Positions 34,783 to 43,730 of a stretch of 64,000 nucleotides of DNA are shown one piece after another. The position numbers and the translations under genes were made by a program. How positions within the stretch are numbered: position 1 is the stretch's first letter; the number at the start of each line of letters is the position of its first letter. The stretch spans positions 157,219 through 221,218 of the forward strand of contig CAYNRG010000003.1 of the NCBI GenBank assembly GCA_964399545.1. Reading direction: 5' to 3'. The DNA comes from CAYNRG01 sp964399545. GTDB lineage: Bacteria; Bacillota_I; Bacilli_A; Erysipelotrichales; Erysipelotrichaceae. A model generated the notes under the pieces. It did no database searches, was not told the DNA's origin, and saw nothing but the letters and a program-made list of their open reading frames with translations.

Positions 34783-35481
34783 GTGGAAAAGATAAGACAT
34801 GTAGCAATTATTATGGATGGAAATGGACGTTGGGCAAAGAGCAGGAATAAAATTCGAACTCAAGGTCATTACCAAGGTGCTGAAAATGTGAGAAATATAG
34901 CTATTTGCGCTAATGATGAAGGAATTGAAGTGTTGACTCTTTTTGCGTTTTCTACTGAAAATTGGAAAAGACCGCTAGAAGAGGTGAATTATTTAATGAA
35001 GCTACCCTTTGTCTTTTTTAAGAAGTTCTTAAAGGAGTTGAAGGAAAAAAATATACGAATACAAATGATTGGTGAGATGGATGAAATCCCAAAAGAAACA
35101 GCAGACTTGTTTCGAAAGGCTATTGATGAAACAAAAGAAAATACGGGGATGATTCTTTGCTTTGCTATGAACTATGGATCACGACGTGAGATTGTATTAG
35201 CTGCTAAGAAATATGCTCAAGAAGTTAAGGATGGGAAGGCAGATTTATCAATTGATGAAGCGAAATTTGAATCTTATTTGATGACTAAAGATTTTCCTCC
35301 AATCGATTATTTAATAAGGACAAGTGGAGAATATCGTATTTCTAATTTTTTGTTGTGGCAAATTGCATATAGTGAATTAGTATTTGTGGAGACTGCATGG
35401 CCAGACTTTACACCGCTGGAGTTTGTCTCTTGTCTAGATGATTTTAAAAAGCGTGAACGACGCTTTGGAGGAGTAAAATAA
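34783..35481 (+). CDS. uppS: Undecaprenyl diphosphate synthase
   Basis: 232 residues from a GTG start with AGGAG 7 bases upstream. The cis-prenyltransferase motifs are intact: IMDGNGRWAK (catalytic Asp), FAFSTENWKRP and the terminal RTSGEYRISNFLLWQ. It builds the C55 lipid carrier from farnesyl diphosphate and isopentenyl diphosphate. It is the first gene of uppS-cdsA-dxr-rasP-popT, and its stop overlaps the cdsA start. Confidence 0.95.
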   Translation: MEKIRHVAIIMDGNGRWAKSRNKIRTQGHYQGAENVRNIAICANDEGIEVLTLFAFSTENWKRPLEEVNYLMKLPFVFFKKFLKELKEKNIRIQMIGEMDEIPKETADLFRKAIDETKENTGMILCFAMNYGSRREIVLAAKKYAQEVKDGKADLSIDEAKFESYLMTKDFPPIDYLIRTSGEYRISNFLLWQIAYSELVFVETAWPDFTPLEFVSCLDDFKKRERRFGGVK

Positions 35482-36254
35482 TGAAGCAGAGAATTATTAC
35501 AGGATTATTAATTATTGCAGCAGCACTTCCACCCTTGATTTTAGGAGGATTTCCTTTACAATTATTAATTATAGGTGTTGTATGCTTTGGTTCTTATGAA
35601 ATCGTAAATGTTTTAAAACTAAAGAAAAGGTTTTGGATGATGACAGGTCTAATTTCACTGGGAGTCCTTATTTCTCATTATATCCCAGTAGAAACCTATA
35701 CTGTATTTTTAACTTGTTTTGTCATTGTATTATTTCTCTTGAGTATGATGGATGAACAATTAACTATTCAATCTTTAGCTTACTTGATAATGATGACTAT
35801 TATTTTCTCATTAGCTATTCGAGGGATTATTCATGTATATGAATATGGAGGGGTAATGATGATTTATATTGCCTTAGCTTGTTTCGGAAGTGATATAGGT
35901 GCTTACTTTTTTGGTGTTACTTTTGGTAAGCATAAGTTGATTGAACGAGTATCACCTAAAAAAACATGGGAAGGTTCTTTAGGTGGTTGGATTACAGGTT
36001 TTGGATTATCATTAGCTTTTGCACTATGGAAAGAAGTTTTACCTTTTGAATATTTACTATTTTTTTCATTAACCTTACCTCTTATTGGGCAGCTTGGAGA
36101 TTTAAGTTTCAGTCTAGTTAAAAGAGCTTATGGAGTTAAAGATTTTGCTTCATGGTTCCCAGGACATGGTGGGGTACTTGATCGAATAGATAGCTTATTG
36201 TTTTGTTTGATGTTTAGTCATGCGGTATTAGTTGTAATTGAGATGGTGGCGTAA
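35481..36254 (+). CDS. cdsA: Phosphatidate cytidylyltransferase
   Basis: 257 residues with about seven to eight membrane segments. The CDP-diglyceride synthetase signature near the C-terminus (SPKKTWEGSLGG, then LGDLSFSLVKRAYGVKDF and GHGGVLDRIDS) is complete. It makes CDP-diacylglycerol for all phospholipids. It is coupled to uppS by TAATG and followed by dxr after one base. Confidence 0.94.
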   Translation: MKQRIITGLLIIAAALPPLILGGFPLQLLIIGVVCFGSYEIVNVLKLKKRFWMMTGLISLGVLISHYIPVETYTVFLTCFVIVLFLLSMMDEQLTIQSLAYLIMMTIIFSLAIRGIIHVYEYGGVMMIYIALACFGSDIGAYFFGVTFGKHKLIERVSPKKTWEGSLGGWITGFGLSLAFALWKEVLPFEYLLFFSLTLPLIGQLGDLSFSLVKRAYGVKDFASWFPGHGGVLDRIDSLLFCLMFSHAVLVVIEMVA

Positions 36255-36255
36255 A

Positions 36256-37404
36256 ATGAAAAAAATTATGTTACTAGGAGCGACAGGATCAATTGGAGAA
36301 CAGACACTGGATGTGTGCCGTAGTTACCCAGAAGAGTTTGAACTGATAGGAATTAGTGTAGGATATAATATTGAAAAATTGAAAGAGATTTTAATTGAAT
36401 TTAAAGTCCAAGCGGTATGCACGGTAGAAAAGCAAACTGAATTAGAGAAAGAGTACCCTCATATTACTTTTTTCCATGGAGAAGAAGGGCTTCTTGAATT
36501 AGTGAGTTGGCAAGATTATGAGATGTTAGTGAATGCACTCAGTGGTTTTTCTGGGTTAAGGCCAACACTAAGAGCAATTGAAAATAAGAAAAATATTGCG
36601 TTAGCAAATAAAGAGACATTAGTGGTCGCAGGGAAACTTATTTATGAAGCTATTCGAAAGAATGGAGTTTGTATTACACCGATTGATAGTGAACACTCAG
36701 CTATTTTTCAATGTTTACAAGGAAATAATCCAAAAGAAGTGAAACGATTGATTTTAACTGCTTCAGGTGGAGCCTTTAGAGATAAAACAAGAGAAGAATT
36801 GATATCCGTAACATCTGAAGAAGCACTAGCACACCCAACGTGGACGATGGGAAGTAAAATAACAATAGATAGTGCAACAATGATGAATAAAGGGTTTGAA
36901 GTGATTGAAGCACATTGGTTATATGAAATTCCTTTTGATCAAATTGATGTTATCTTACATCCGCAAAGTATTATTCACTCCATGGTAGAATATGAGGATC
37001 ACTCTATTTTAGCACAGCTAGGAGTATCGGATATGAGGATTCCAATTCAATATGCAATGTCTTATCCAAAACGGTTGAAAAGCTTGTGTTCAGAGACTTT
37101 AGATTTTGCTCGAATTGGGAAACTCGAATTTAAAGAGGTTGATTTTGAAAGATATCCCTTATTAGCACTTGCTTATGATGTGGGAAGAAAACAAGGAAGT
37201 TTACCAGCGGTTATGAATGCAGCAAGCGAAGAAGCAAATCATGCTTTTCTCAAAGGGGAAATATCCTTTTTAGAAATTGAAGATTTGGTTATCGGAGCAT
37301 GTGCAACATTACCATTTAAAGAAGAAGTAGATCTATCTGATATTATTGATATGGATCAACAAGCACGGATATATGTTAAAGATAGAATTCGAGGTAAAGT
37401 ATGA
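36256..37404 (+). CDS. dxr: 1-deoxy-D-xylulose-5-phosphate reductoisomerase
   Basis: 382 residues from the ATG at 36256, with GGTGG upstream. NADPH-binding GATGSIGEQT at the N-terminus, and the metal and substrate motifs PIDSEHSA, ASGGAF and NKGFEVIEAHWL. It is the first committed enzyme of the MEP isoprenoid pathway. A later enzyme of the same pathway, ispG, is encoded at 48956-50023. The product feeds UppS in this operon. Its end overlaps the rasP start (ATGA). Confidence 0.95.
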   Translation: MKKIMLLGATGSIGEQTLDVCRSYPEEFELIGISVGYNIEKLKEILIEFKVQAVCTVEKQTELEKEYPHITFFHGEEGLLELVSWQDYEMLVNALSGFSGLRPTLRAIENKKNIALANKETLVVAGKLIYEAIRKNGVCITPIDSEHSAIFQCLQGNNPKEVKRLILTASGGAFRDKTREELISVTSEEALAHPTWTMGSKITIDSATMMNKGFEVIEAHWLYEIPFDQIDVILHPQSIIHSMVEYEDHSILAQLGVSDMRIPIQYAMSYPKRLKSLCSETLDFARIGKLEFKEVDFERYPLLALAYDVGRKQGSLPAVMNAASEEANHAFLKGEISFLEIEDLVIGACATLPFKEEVDLSDIIDMDQQARIYVKDRIRGKV

Positions 37405-38456
37405 GCTTAATTTATTTTATTGTTGTATTAGGAGTGATTGTTTTAGTTCATGAGCTAGGTCATTTAATCACTGCTAAAATATTTAAGGTATATTGTTATG
37501 AATTTTCAATTGGGATGGGTCCCAAAATTCACAGTTGGAAAGGAAAAGAAACAGTATATAGTCTTCGTCTAATTCCTTTAGGCGGCTATGTGGCTATGGC
37601 GGGGGAAAAAGAAGAAGAGTTAGAAATGTATCCCAATATAGAGATTCCTAAAGGAAGATCATTAGCGAGCATAAAACCATGGAAGAAAATTATTGTCTTG
37701 GTTGCAGGAGCGGTCATGAATTTTGTTTTGGCTTGGATCATAGTAGCAGGTATTTTTATTCAACTAGGGGCTTATCCCGAACCTCGTCCTCCGGTGGTTG
37801 CAGGAGTAGTAGAGGGAGGACCAGCTGAGCTTGCAGGGTTCCAAACAGGTGATTATATTACTGGAATAGTTTTTGATGATGGAACGATTATCAAACCTAA
37901 GACATTTAATGATATTTTGGCATTTACCCAAAGTTATGCAGGTGAGATGACTTACACAGTAGAAAGAGACTCCAAGGAGTTAGAACTTAGTGTTCAACCT
38001 CAGCAAGATGAGAATGGAATTTATTTAGTAGGAATTATGTTGCCCGAGCAAAAATATGCTAAGGTAAATCTTATTAGTGGATTTAAATATGGTGCTGAAT
38101 ATTTAATAGACTTATCGAAAGTTATGATGACAAGTATGGGACACCTTTTAGTAGGAAAGGGATTAGATCAAATGTCCGGCCCAGTAGGAATTTATCAAGC
38201 TACAGCACAACAAGCTAATTATGGGTTAAGGGCAATGCTTTTGTGGATTGCTATTCTATCTTTAAATGTAGGGATTTTCAATCTATTTCCACTCCCTGTG
38301 TTGGATGGAGGTAGAATTATTCTGACGGGTATTGAATGGGTAACCAAGAAACCAATCAATAAGAAAATAGAAACAGGATTGATGGTTGGAAGTATGGTGC
38401 TGGTGTTGATGCTTTTCATTTTTGTGACATGGCAAGACATCATACGACTATTTTAA
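37401..38456 (+). CDS. rasP: Site-2 zinc metalloprotease (RasP/RseP)
   Basis: 351 residues. The zinc motif HELGH is in the first membrane helix, a PDZ domain lies at about 125-210, and the second active-site motif LPVLDGGRI is near the C-terminus. It cuts membrane-bound regulators such as anti-sigma factors and leftover signal peptides within the bilayer. In Bacillus it follows cdsA-dxr in the same order. Confidence 0.94.
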   Translation: MSLIYFIVVLGVIVLVHELGHLITAKIFKVYCYEFSIGMGPKIHSWKGKETVYSLRLIPLGGYVAMAGEKEEELEMYPNIEIPKGRSLASIKPWKKIIVLVAGAVMNFVLAWIIVAGIFIQLGAYPEPRPPVVAGVVEGGPAELAGFQTGDYITGIVFDDGTIIKPKTFNDILAFTQSYAGEMTYTVERDSKELELSVQPQQDENGIYLVGIMLPEQKYAKVNLISGFKYGAEYLIDLSKVMMTSMGHLLVGKGLDQMSGPVGIYQATAQQANYGLRAMLLWIAILSLNVGIFNLFPLPVLDGGRIILTGIEWVTKKPINKKIETGLMVGSMVLVLMLFIFVTWQDIIRLF

Positions 38457-38466
38457 GGAGAAAAAA

Positions 38467-39333
38467 ATGGAGACGATAAAATATATTTTATTTGGTATAG
38501 TAATGGGTATAGCCAATGTTATTCCAGGAGTTAGTGGAGGAACGATGGCGGTTATTTTAAATTTTTATGATAAGTTAATGGAATCAATAACATTAAACTT
38601 TAGGGTAATTAAGAAAAATCTACCATTTTTAATTCCACTTGCTGTTGGAGTTTTAATAGGTATCGTGGGACTAAGTAAAGTAATGAAGTATTTACTAGAA
38701 TCTTTTCCTACCCAGACTTATGCAGGATTTATTGGTATTGTTGTTGGAAGCCTACCTTTGATTTTTCATAAAGCTCAAGGAAAAGAAGGAATTAAGCCTA
38801 TAAACTATATTCCGTTTATTTTAGCAGGAGGATTTATGATTTTTCTTACTTTTTCTAATGGAGATAAAGAAACGGCAAGGGAGATGGTGAAATATACAAC
38901 ATTGACTCCAGAATCATTTATTGCTTGTTTTGTAGCGATGGCTATTGCGACAGTGACTATGATTGTTCCGGGTATAAGTGGTTCACTATTGTTAATCATT
39001 ATGGGAATGTATGGAACTATTTATGGATATGCAGTAGCAGAAATGGTAGTGCCTTTACTAATTCCAGTAGGGTTAGGAGCTATTCTTGGGATTCTAGGAG
39101 GAGCCAAGGTGGTGAGGTGGCTGCTAGATAAACATTCGCAATTAACATATATGACAATTCTTGGGTTACTAGTAGGCTCCATTTTCCAATTAGGAGCAAT
39201 TAGCGGTGTAAGTATAGACATACCAGTAAGTTTTATTTCTTCAATAGTAATTGCAAGTATAGCTGGTGGGTTGACGTATTGTTTTTCTTTAAAAGGCATC
39301 CAGCAGACTAAAGAAGAGAATAAACTTGCTTAG
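38467..39333 (+). CDS. popT: DUF368 membrane protein, PopT-type undecaprenyl phosphate translocase
   Basis: 288 residues with about eight membrane segments. The N-terminal NVIPGVSGGTMAVILNFYD and an internal repeat MIVPGISGSLLLIIMGMY are the DUF368 signature. DUF368 proteins (PopT) have been reported as transporters that return undecaprenyl phosphate to the inner leaflet. Placement at the end of an operon that starts with uppS supports that role here. It starts 10 bases after rasP with AAGGAG upstream. The activity is inferred from the family and context. Confidence 0.8.
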   Translation: METIKYILFGIVMGIANVIPGVSGGTMAVILNFYDKLMESITLNFRVIKKNLPFLIPLAVGVLIGIVGLSKVMKYLLESFPTQTYAGFIGIVVGSLPLIFHKAQGKEGIKPINYIPFILAGGFMIFLTFSNGDKETAREMVKYTTLTPESFIACFVAMAIATVTMIVPGISGSLLLIIMGMYGTIYGYAVAEMVVPLLIPVGLGAILGILGGAKVVRWLLDKHSQLTYMTILGLLVGSIFQLGAISGVSIDIPVSFISSIVIASIAGGLTYCFSLKGIQQTKEENKLA

Positions 39334-39371
39334 CGAACTAAAGTTAAAAAATGGGGGAACATAGATAAATG

Positions 39372-39400
39372 AACATACGTGAGGGGAACGTATGTTTTTT
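39372..39400 (+). terminator. Terminator of the uppS-popT operon
   Basis: A perfect 8-bp stem AACATACG / CGTATGTT with a 9-base loop and a long T run. Confidence 0.8.
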
Positions 39401-39495
39401 TTATAGGGCAGGAATAAAAAGAAGATAGAGTTGTTGAATGATGAAAACCAGAAATAGTCTAATAGTACAAAGTCATAGCATAAAAAAGAAGAAAA

Positions 39496-39504
39496 TGATA
39501 TAAT
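39496..39504 (+). promoter_or_regulatory. Extended -10 promoter for the 39528 gene
   Basis: TGATATAAT, about 24 bases upstream of the start codon; the -35 is poor. Confidence 0.4.
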
Positions 39505-39527
39505 AAAAAAACAAGGAGATGTGTATT

Positions 39528-40526
39528 ATGAAGAACGTTCAACTTTCAAAAAAGAATAAAACGATGATTATAATAGCTGTTATATTAGTTGTTGTAATAA
39601 GCGGCATTTTCTTATTTATTAATTTGCAAGGAGATAAGAAATTAGAAGATTTTAAAAATGACATTGCTTTAGAGGAAGGTGGTCAAAATAGACCAGAAGA
39701 ATCTTCAGGAGATGAAGAATATAAAATTGATTTAATTAGTACTTTAGTATTTGATTTGGATGACATTAATTTTAGATTTGCGATCATCAAGATTCGAGTA
39801 CAATCTATAGAAGAAAAAGGGATTAACTTAAGTTTAAATCATTTTCAAACAAGTGAAGGGATTTATTTGGATCAAGTAGACAGTTATGTCCAACGCTTAG
39901 AAGAGCAGTCGTACTTTTTAGGGAAGCAAAATGTGTGGTTTGAGATTTTATCAAATGAACCTACTGCAATTGTAAATCTATTTGTTCCTATTAAGGATGG
40001 TTCTTTGACTGAAATAGGAATAAAAACAGATTTACAAAGCGGGAAAAATATGAAAGTTTCTTTATCTAATCCACAAGGGACCTCGGACTTGCTACAGTAT
40101 GAAGCTGAAGATATTATCACAGATGGGAAAACATACCAAATGGTAGTATCTACTGCGTATGAGATTACTGGAGATATGATGACAGAAAAAAGTGGAGATA
40201 CGGAATCGGAGTATTTATTGCCATCTACAACTGCTGTATATGCTTTCAATATTCAAATGGTATCTTTATGGGGAGATACAGTAGTCATCGAAAAAGCACA
40301 ATACATTCCTGATGGTTCAACAGAGATTTTTGAGGCTTTAGATTCTTCAATTCAATCGATGAAATATGAAAATATTATTGACAAAGAAATTGCCGAAAAA
40401 GGAACAGGAGATTTATTTTTTGTAGCTTATAACCCACAGGAAAGTCCAGTGAGTTATAAAGGTGTTCTGAAATTAAAAGTTAAAGGCGATGAGAATTGGA
40501 TCGTTATTCGAGTAGATTTAAACTAA
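39528..40526 (+). CDS. Membrane-anchored extracytoplasmic protein, unknown function
   Basis: 332 residues from the ATG at 39528, with AAGGAG 9 bases upstream. One N-terminal membrane segment (about residues 12-33) with positive charges before it means the rest is outside. The outer part is beta-rich and mildly acidic, with no catalytic motif I recognise. It is encoded 18 bases before the secreted glucosaminidase and is probably cotranscribed, so it may help anchor or control that enzyme. That link is inferred from position only. Confidence 0.55.
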   Translation: MKNVQLSKKNKTMIIIAVILVVVISGIFLFINLQGDKKLEDFKNDIALEEGGQNRPEESSGDEEYKIDLISTLVFDLDDINFRFAIIKIRVQSIEEKGINLSLNHFQTSEGIYLDQVDSYVQRLEEQSYFLGKQNVWFEILSNEPTAIVNLFVPIKDGSLTEIGIKTDLQSGKNMKVSLSNPQGTSDLLQYEAEDIITDGKTYQMVVSTAYEITGDMMTEKSGDTESEYLLPSTTAVYAFNIQMVSLWGDTVVIEKAQYIPDGSTEIFEALDSSIQSMKYENIIDKEIAEKGTGDLFFVAYNPQESPVSYKGVLKLKVKGDENWIVIRVDLN

Positions 40527-40544
40527 TAGGGAGGTATCTAGGTT

Positions 40545-43505
40545 ATGAAAAAAGGAATTAAAATTTTAATGAGTTTCTTGATTGTGACACTATCTTTACA
40601 AACTATAAGAAATAGCACAGTTGAAGTTGAGGCATCAGGGAACTATCCACTTTACTGTGGATCTCAGTATGAGTTATCTACGGCAAATAAAAATGGAACA
40701 TTTACAAAGATTAACTGTTACAATAGTTTCAATGAAGCTCAAGATGCATTGAAGTCAAGTGGTGATGATGCAGTTGTGCGCCATTCGTCTAGTTTAAGTC
40801 CTATGAAAGTAGTGTCGATGAATTCTGGATTAGCAATTACATATCCGATGCGATTGGATAGCACGACACTAAATGTTTACCAAGATATCAATCATACCTA
40901 TCGTAAAACGACATACGTAACAAAACATAGAGAAATGAAATATGATAAGACATATTCTTATAATGGAAATGGTGATGGAACGATTTTAATCAATATTACA
41001 GGATTTTCTGGAACGGTTAGCCTTAAAGGAGTTGATTTAGTTCCACATGCATTTATTCAAGGTGATAATGCAGTTTGGTTAGGTGGAAATGATGTAACAT
41101 CAGCTAAAGAACAACCTTTTTTAACACACATTTATCAGAGTTATTATGTTGTACAACAAAATGGTAATTACAAAGATTTGGTATATATTGCACACAGTGG
41201 GTGGTCAGGAGCATCAACTTATCCAGCGAAATATTCTCTAACTGTAGGACCGGCTGCAGATTGGATGAATGTAGGAGAACGATTTTATAGTTATGATGGA
41301 TATACGTTTTATTCTGATCATCAATATAAAAATCAAGTAGGGGTTTATTACAATTACTATCAGTTTCTTCCTGCAAGATCTCAAACTGGTATTTCTGCAG
41401 ATGTAATGAATAATTATTTAATTTCAATTAAAGGTTCTGGGACAAATAGTAAGATGAAAAATGAAGGACAAGCATTTATAAATGCGCAAAACAAGTATGG
41501 AGTGAATGCGTTATTAGTTTATGCTTTAGCATGTTTAGAGTCAGCGTATGGAACGAGTTATTATGCATTAAATCGTAATAATCTATTCGGTTGGAATGCT
41601 TACGATAGTGCTCCAGGAATGGCTTCATATTTTCCATCTATCCCAGCTGCAATTGATGAACATATGGGGATTAATCTTCGAGGTTATTTAAACATTGATG
41701 ATGCCCGATTCTTTGGAAGCCATGTAGGAAATAAAGGATCAGGATTTAATGTTAAATACGCTTCCGATCCATATTGGGGATATAAAATAGCAGCAATTGC
41801 TTATGATGTAGATAAGTATGCTAATGGATATAATGGCCGCTTAACAGATGATAAAAAAGTAGTAGGATTAATTAATACATATGGCGTGGATATCAAAAAA
41901 AAGGTTAATGGAGATCGATTATTTAACTCAAAATATGGTGCGACATACCAAGAAAATTTCACAGTTGCAATTTTATCTGAAGATAATAATTGGGTGAAGA
42001 TTCAATCAACGAATCCTGTTGTAAACGGTAATATTGTTACTGGAACAACAAAAGGATTAGTAACTTATGATTGGAATGCAAGTGTTGGCTATATTCAAAG
42101 TAACTATATTACAAAATTTTCTTCAACTGATGCTAATATTCCAATCGGGGAAGAACCTACAGGTGATTTCATTGAAGAAGTGAATAAAGTAGTACTTGAT
42201 GGAAATAAAATGATAATTTCTGGTCAAGCCTATCGCCCAGGTATTCATGTAACTGAGGAGAATAAGGTTTCTCAAGAATTAGTAATTATGGATGAAAATG
42301 GAAATGAGACTCAGATTTCAGCAAAATCAACAGTAACAGAAAGTATGAAGGTTTCATATTCAGGAGAAGTTGATTTAAGTTCGTTAGATATAGGTCAGTA
42401 TTACTTTAAGCTAGCAACAAAGTACTCTAAATTAGTAGCCTATAGTGAAGAATTTGTTCTTAAATATAGTGGAAAATATCCTGAAGCGATAACGCTAGAT
42501 GGAAAATTAATTACTATTTCTGAGAGTAGCGAATATCTTACAGTATCAGTAGTTAAGGCTGAACCAGAAAAACCAACTGAAGTTGAAAAGATTTTAAAGC
42601 AAGAGGTTTTAAGCTATGGATATAATGATAAGGAAAATAAGTTAGAAATAACAGGGTATGCTTTCATATCTGGAATGGATGCAAAAGAAACAACTGCGAT
42701 TACGCAGAAAGTAACTTTGTATAATATGGAAACTGAAGAAAGAATAGAGTTTGATGTAGAGTCAATCTCGTTGTTGGAGCCATTGATGTTTAATGATGGC
42801 TATGAATATACAAAAGTTAAGTATGAAGCAGCATTGAAGATGACGGATGTACCTCCTGGAAATTACACCATGTATGTGAGTGTAAAAAATGGTGATACTG
42901 AAAAGAAAGCAGAGTTAAAGAATTACTATTATCAAACCAAACCTCAAGATTTTGAAATGAATAGTTATCAAGTTCGATTTATAATTAATCAAATGTATGG
43001 CTACCGTTACGAAATACAAATTGAAAAAAGTGATTTGGATATCTCGTTAATTAATAAGCCTACAGCTAGAAATTCAGTATTTGACTTTTCTACACTAGCA
43101 ATAGAGAATAAAGGATTAAAAATTGAAGGAGTGTCTTGGATATATGGAGCAGATAGTAACCAAGCTACAAACCCTCAATATCAGCTGGTTTTTGTAGATA
43201 GTAGTGGGGCAACGACTGAAAAAGATCTTTTAAGCAAATCTTGTGAAATTGATTATACGAATATGCTTAAGCTAAAGTTTGATACATCAAAAGCTTGTTT
43301 CTCTGGAGAAATTGACTTAGGAGATATGAAGAGTGAGAATTATCGAATGTATTTAAAAATTGAAACTGGGAAGTACATGGATACCTTTGAATTATATGAT
43401 TTTTATAATCGAGATATACCTTCTGTATCTGATTTAAATCGTCAGTATGCAATTTCAAATTCTAAGGTAAGAAAGAGATTGAATCTTACAATTGAAGATA
43501 AATAA
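40545..43505 (+). CDS. Secreted N-acetylglucosaminidase with C-terminal repeat domains
   Basis: 986 residues with a signal peptide (cleavage probably after VEASG or nearby, about residue 32). The GH73-type glucosaminidase domain spans about 280-430: NALLVYALACLESAYGTS holds the likely catalytic Glu, followed by NNLFGWNAYD. A bacterial SH3-like segment follows to about 530. Three related beta-rich repeats, each opening with a V-L-x-Y/x-G-N-K-x-x-I-x-G-x-A/S pattern, fill the C-terminus (near 545, 690 and 850). About 250 residues before the catalytic domain show no known fold. It should cut peptidoglycan glycan strands. The start has GGGAGG upstream. Confidence 0.82.
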   Translation: MKKGIKILMSFLIVTLSLQTIRNSTVEVEASGNYPLYCGSQYELSTANKNGTFTKINCYNSFNEAQDALKSSGDDAVVRHSSSLSPMKVVSMNSGLAITYPMRLDSTTLNVYQDINHTYRKTTYVTKHREMKYDKTYSYNGNGDGTILINITGFSGTVSLKGVDLVPHAFIQGDNAVWLGGNDVTSAKEQPFLTHIYQSYYVVQQNGNYKDLVYIAHSGWSGASTYPAKYSLTVGPAADWMNVGERFYSYDGYTFYSDHQYKNQVGVYYNYYQFLPARSQTGISADVMNNYLISIKGSGTNSKMKNEGQAFINAQNKYGVNALLVYALACLESAYGTSYYALNRNNLFGWNAYDSAPGMASYFPSIPAAIDEHMGINLRGYLNIDDARFFGSHVGNKGSGFNVKYASDPYWGYKIAAIAYDVDKYANGYNGRLTDDKKVVGLINTYGVDIKKKVNGDRLFNSKYGATYQENFTVAILSEDNNWVKIQSTNPVVNGNIVTGTTKGLVTYDWNASVGYIQSNYITKFSSTDANIPIGEEPTGDFIEEVNKVVLDGNKMIISGQAYRPGIHVTEENKVSQELVIMDENGNETQISAKSTVTESMKVSYSGEVDLSSLDIGQYYFKLATKYSKLVAYSEEFVLKYSGKYPEAITLDGKLITISESSEYLTVSVVKAEPEKPTEVEKILKQEVLSYGYNDKENKLEITGYAFISGMDAKETTAITQKVTLYNMETEERIEFDVESISLLEPLMFNDGYEYTKVKYEAALKMTDVPPGNYTMYVSVKNGDTEKKAELKNYYYQTKPQDFEMNSYQVRFIINQMYGYRYEIQIEKSDLDISLINKPTARNSVFDFSTLAIENKGLKIEGVSWIYGADSNQATNPQYQLVFVDSSGATTEKDLLSKSCEIDYTNMLKLKFDTSKACFSGEIDLGDMKSENYRMYLKIETGKYMDTFELYDFYNRDIPSVSDLNRQYAISNSKVRKRLNLTIEDK

Positions 43506-43513
43506 TCACTGAA

Positions 43514-43548
43514 GAAGTTTAGTAGGCAAGCTACTAAGCTTCTTTTTT
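43514..43548 (+). terminator. Terminator of the glucosaminidase gene
   Basis: A long stem (GAAGTTTAGTAG with CTACTAAGCTTC, one mismatch), a 5-base loop and a run of seven T. Confidence 0.8.
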
Positions 43549-43685
43549 TAAAGGAACCTCACCTAAATATGGAAGAAAGTTATAGTATAGTTATCTATTC
43601 AAAAATTAGTTAGTGATAGTTCCATAGAACAGAGTATATAAAGGATAAAGGATATAATTCCAATAGTGACTTTGTAAGATAAAGA

Positions 43686-43711
43686 AAACCTATTGAATTG
43701 AATCAATAGGT
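43686..43711 (-). terminator. Terminator of the PASTA protein gene
   Basis: A 9-bp stem ACCTATTGA / TCAATAGGT and a TTTTC tail on the minus strand. Confidence 0.65.
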
Positions 43712-43730
43712 CTTGAAGTGTTAGTGTCTT

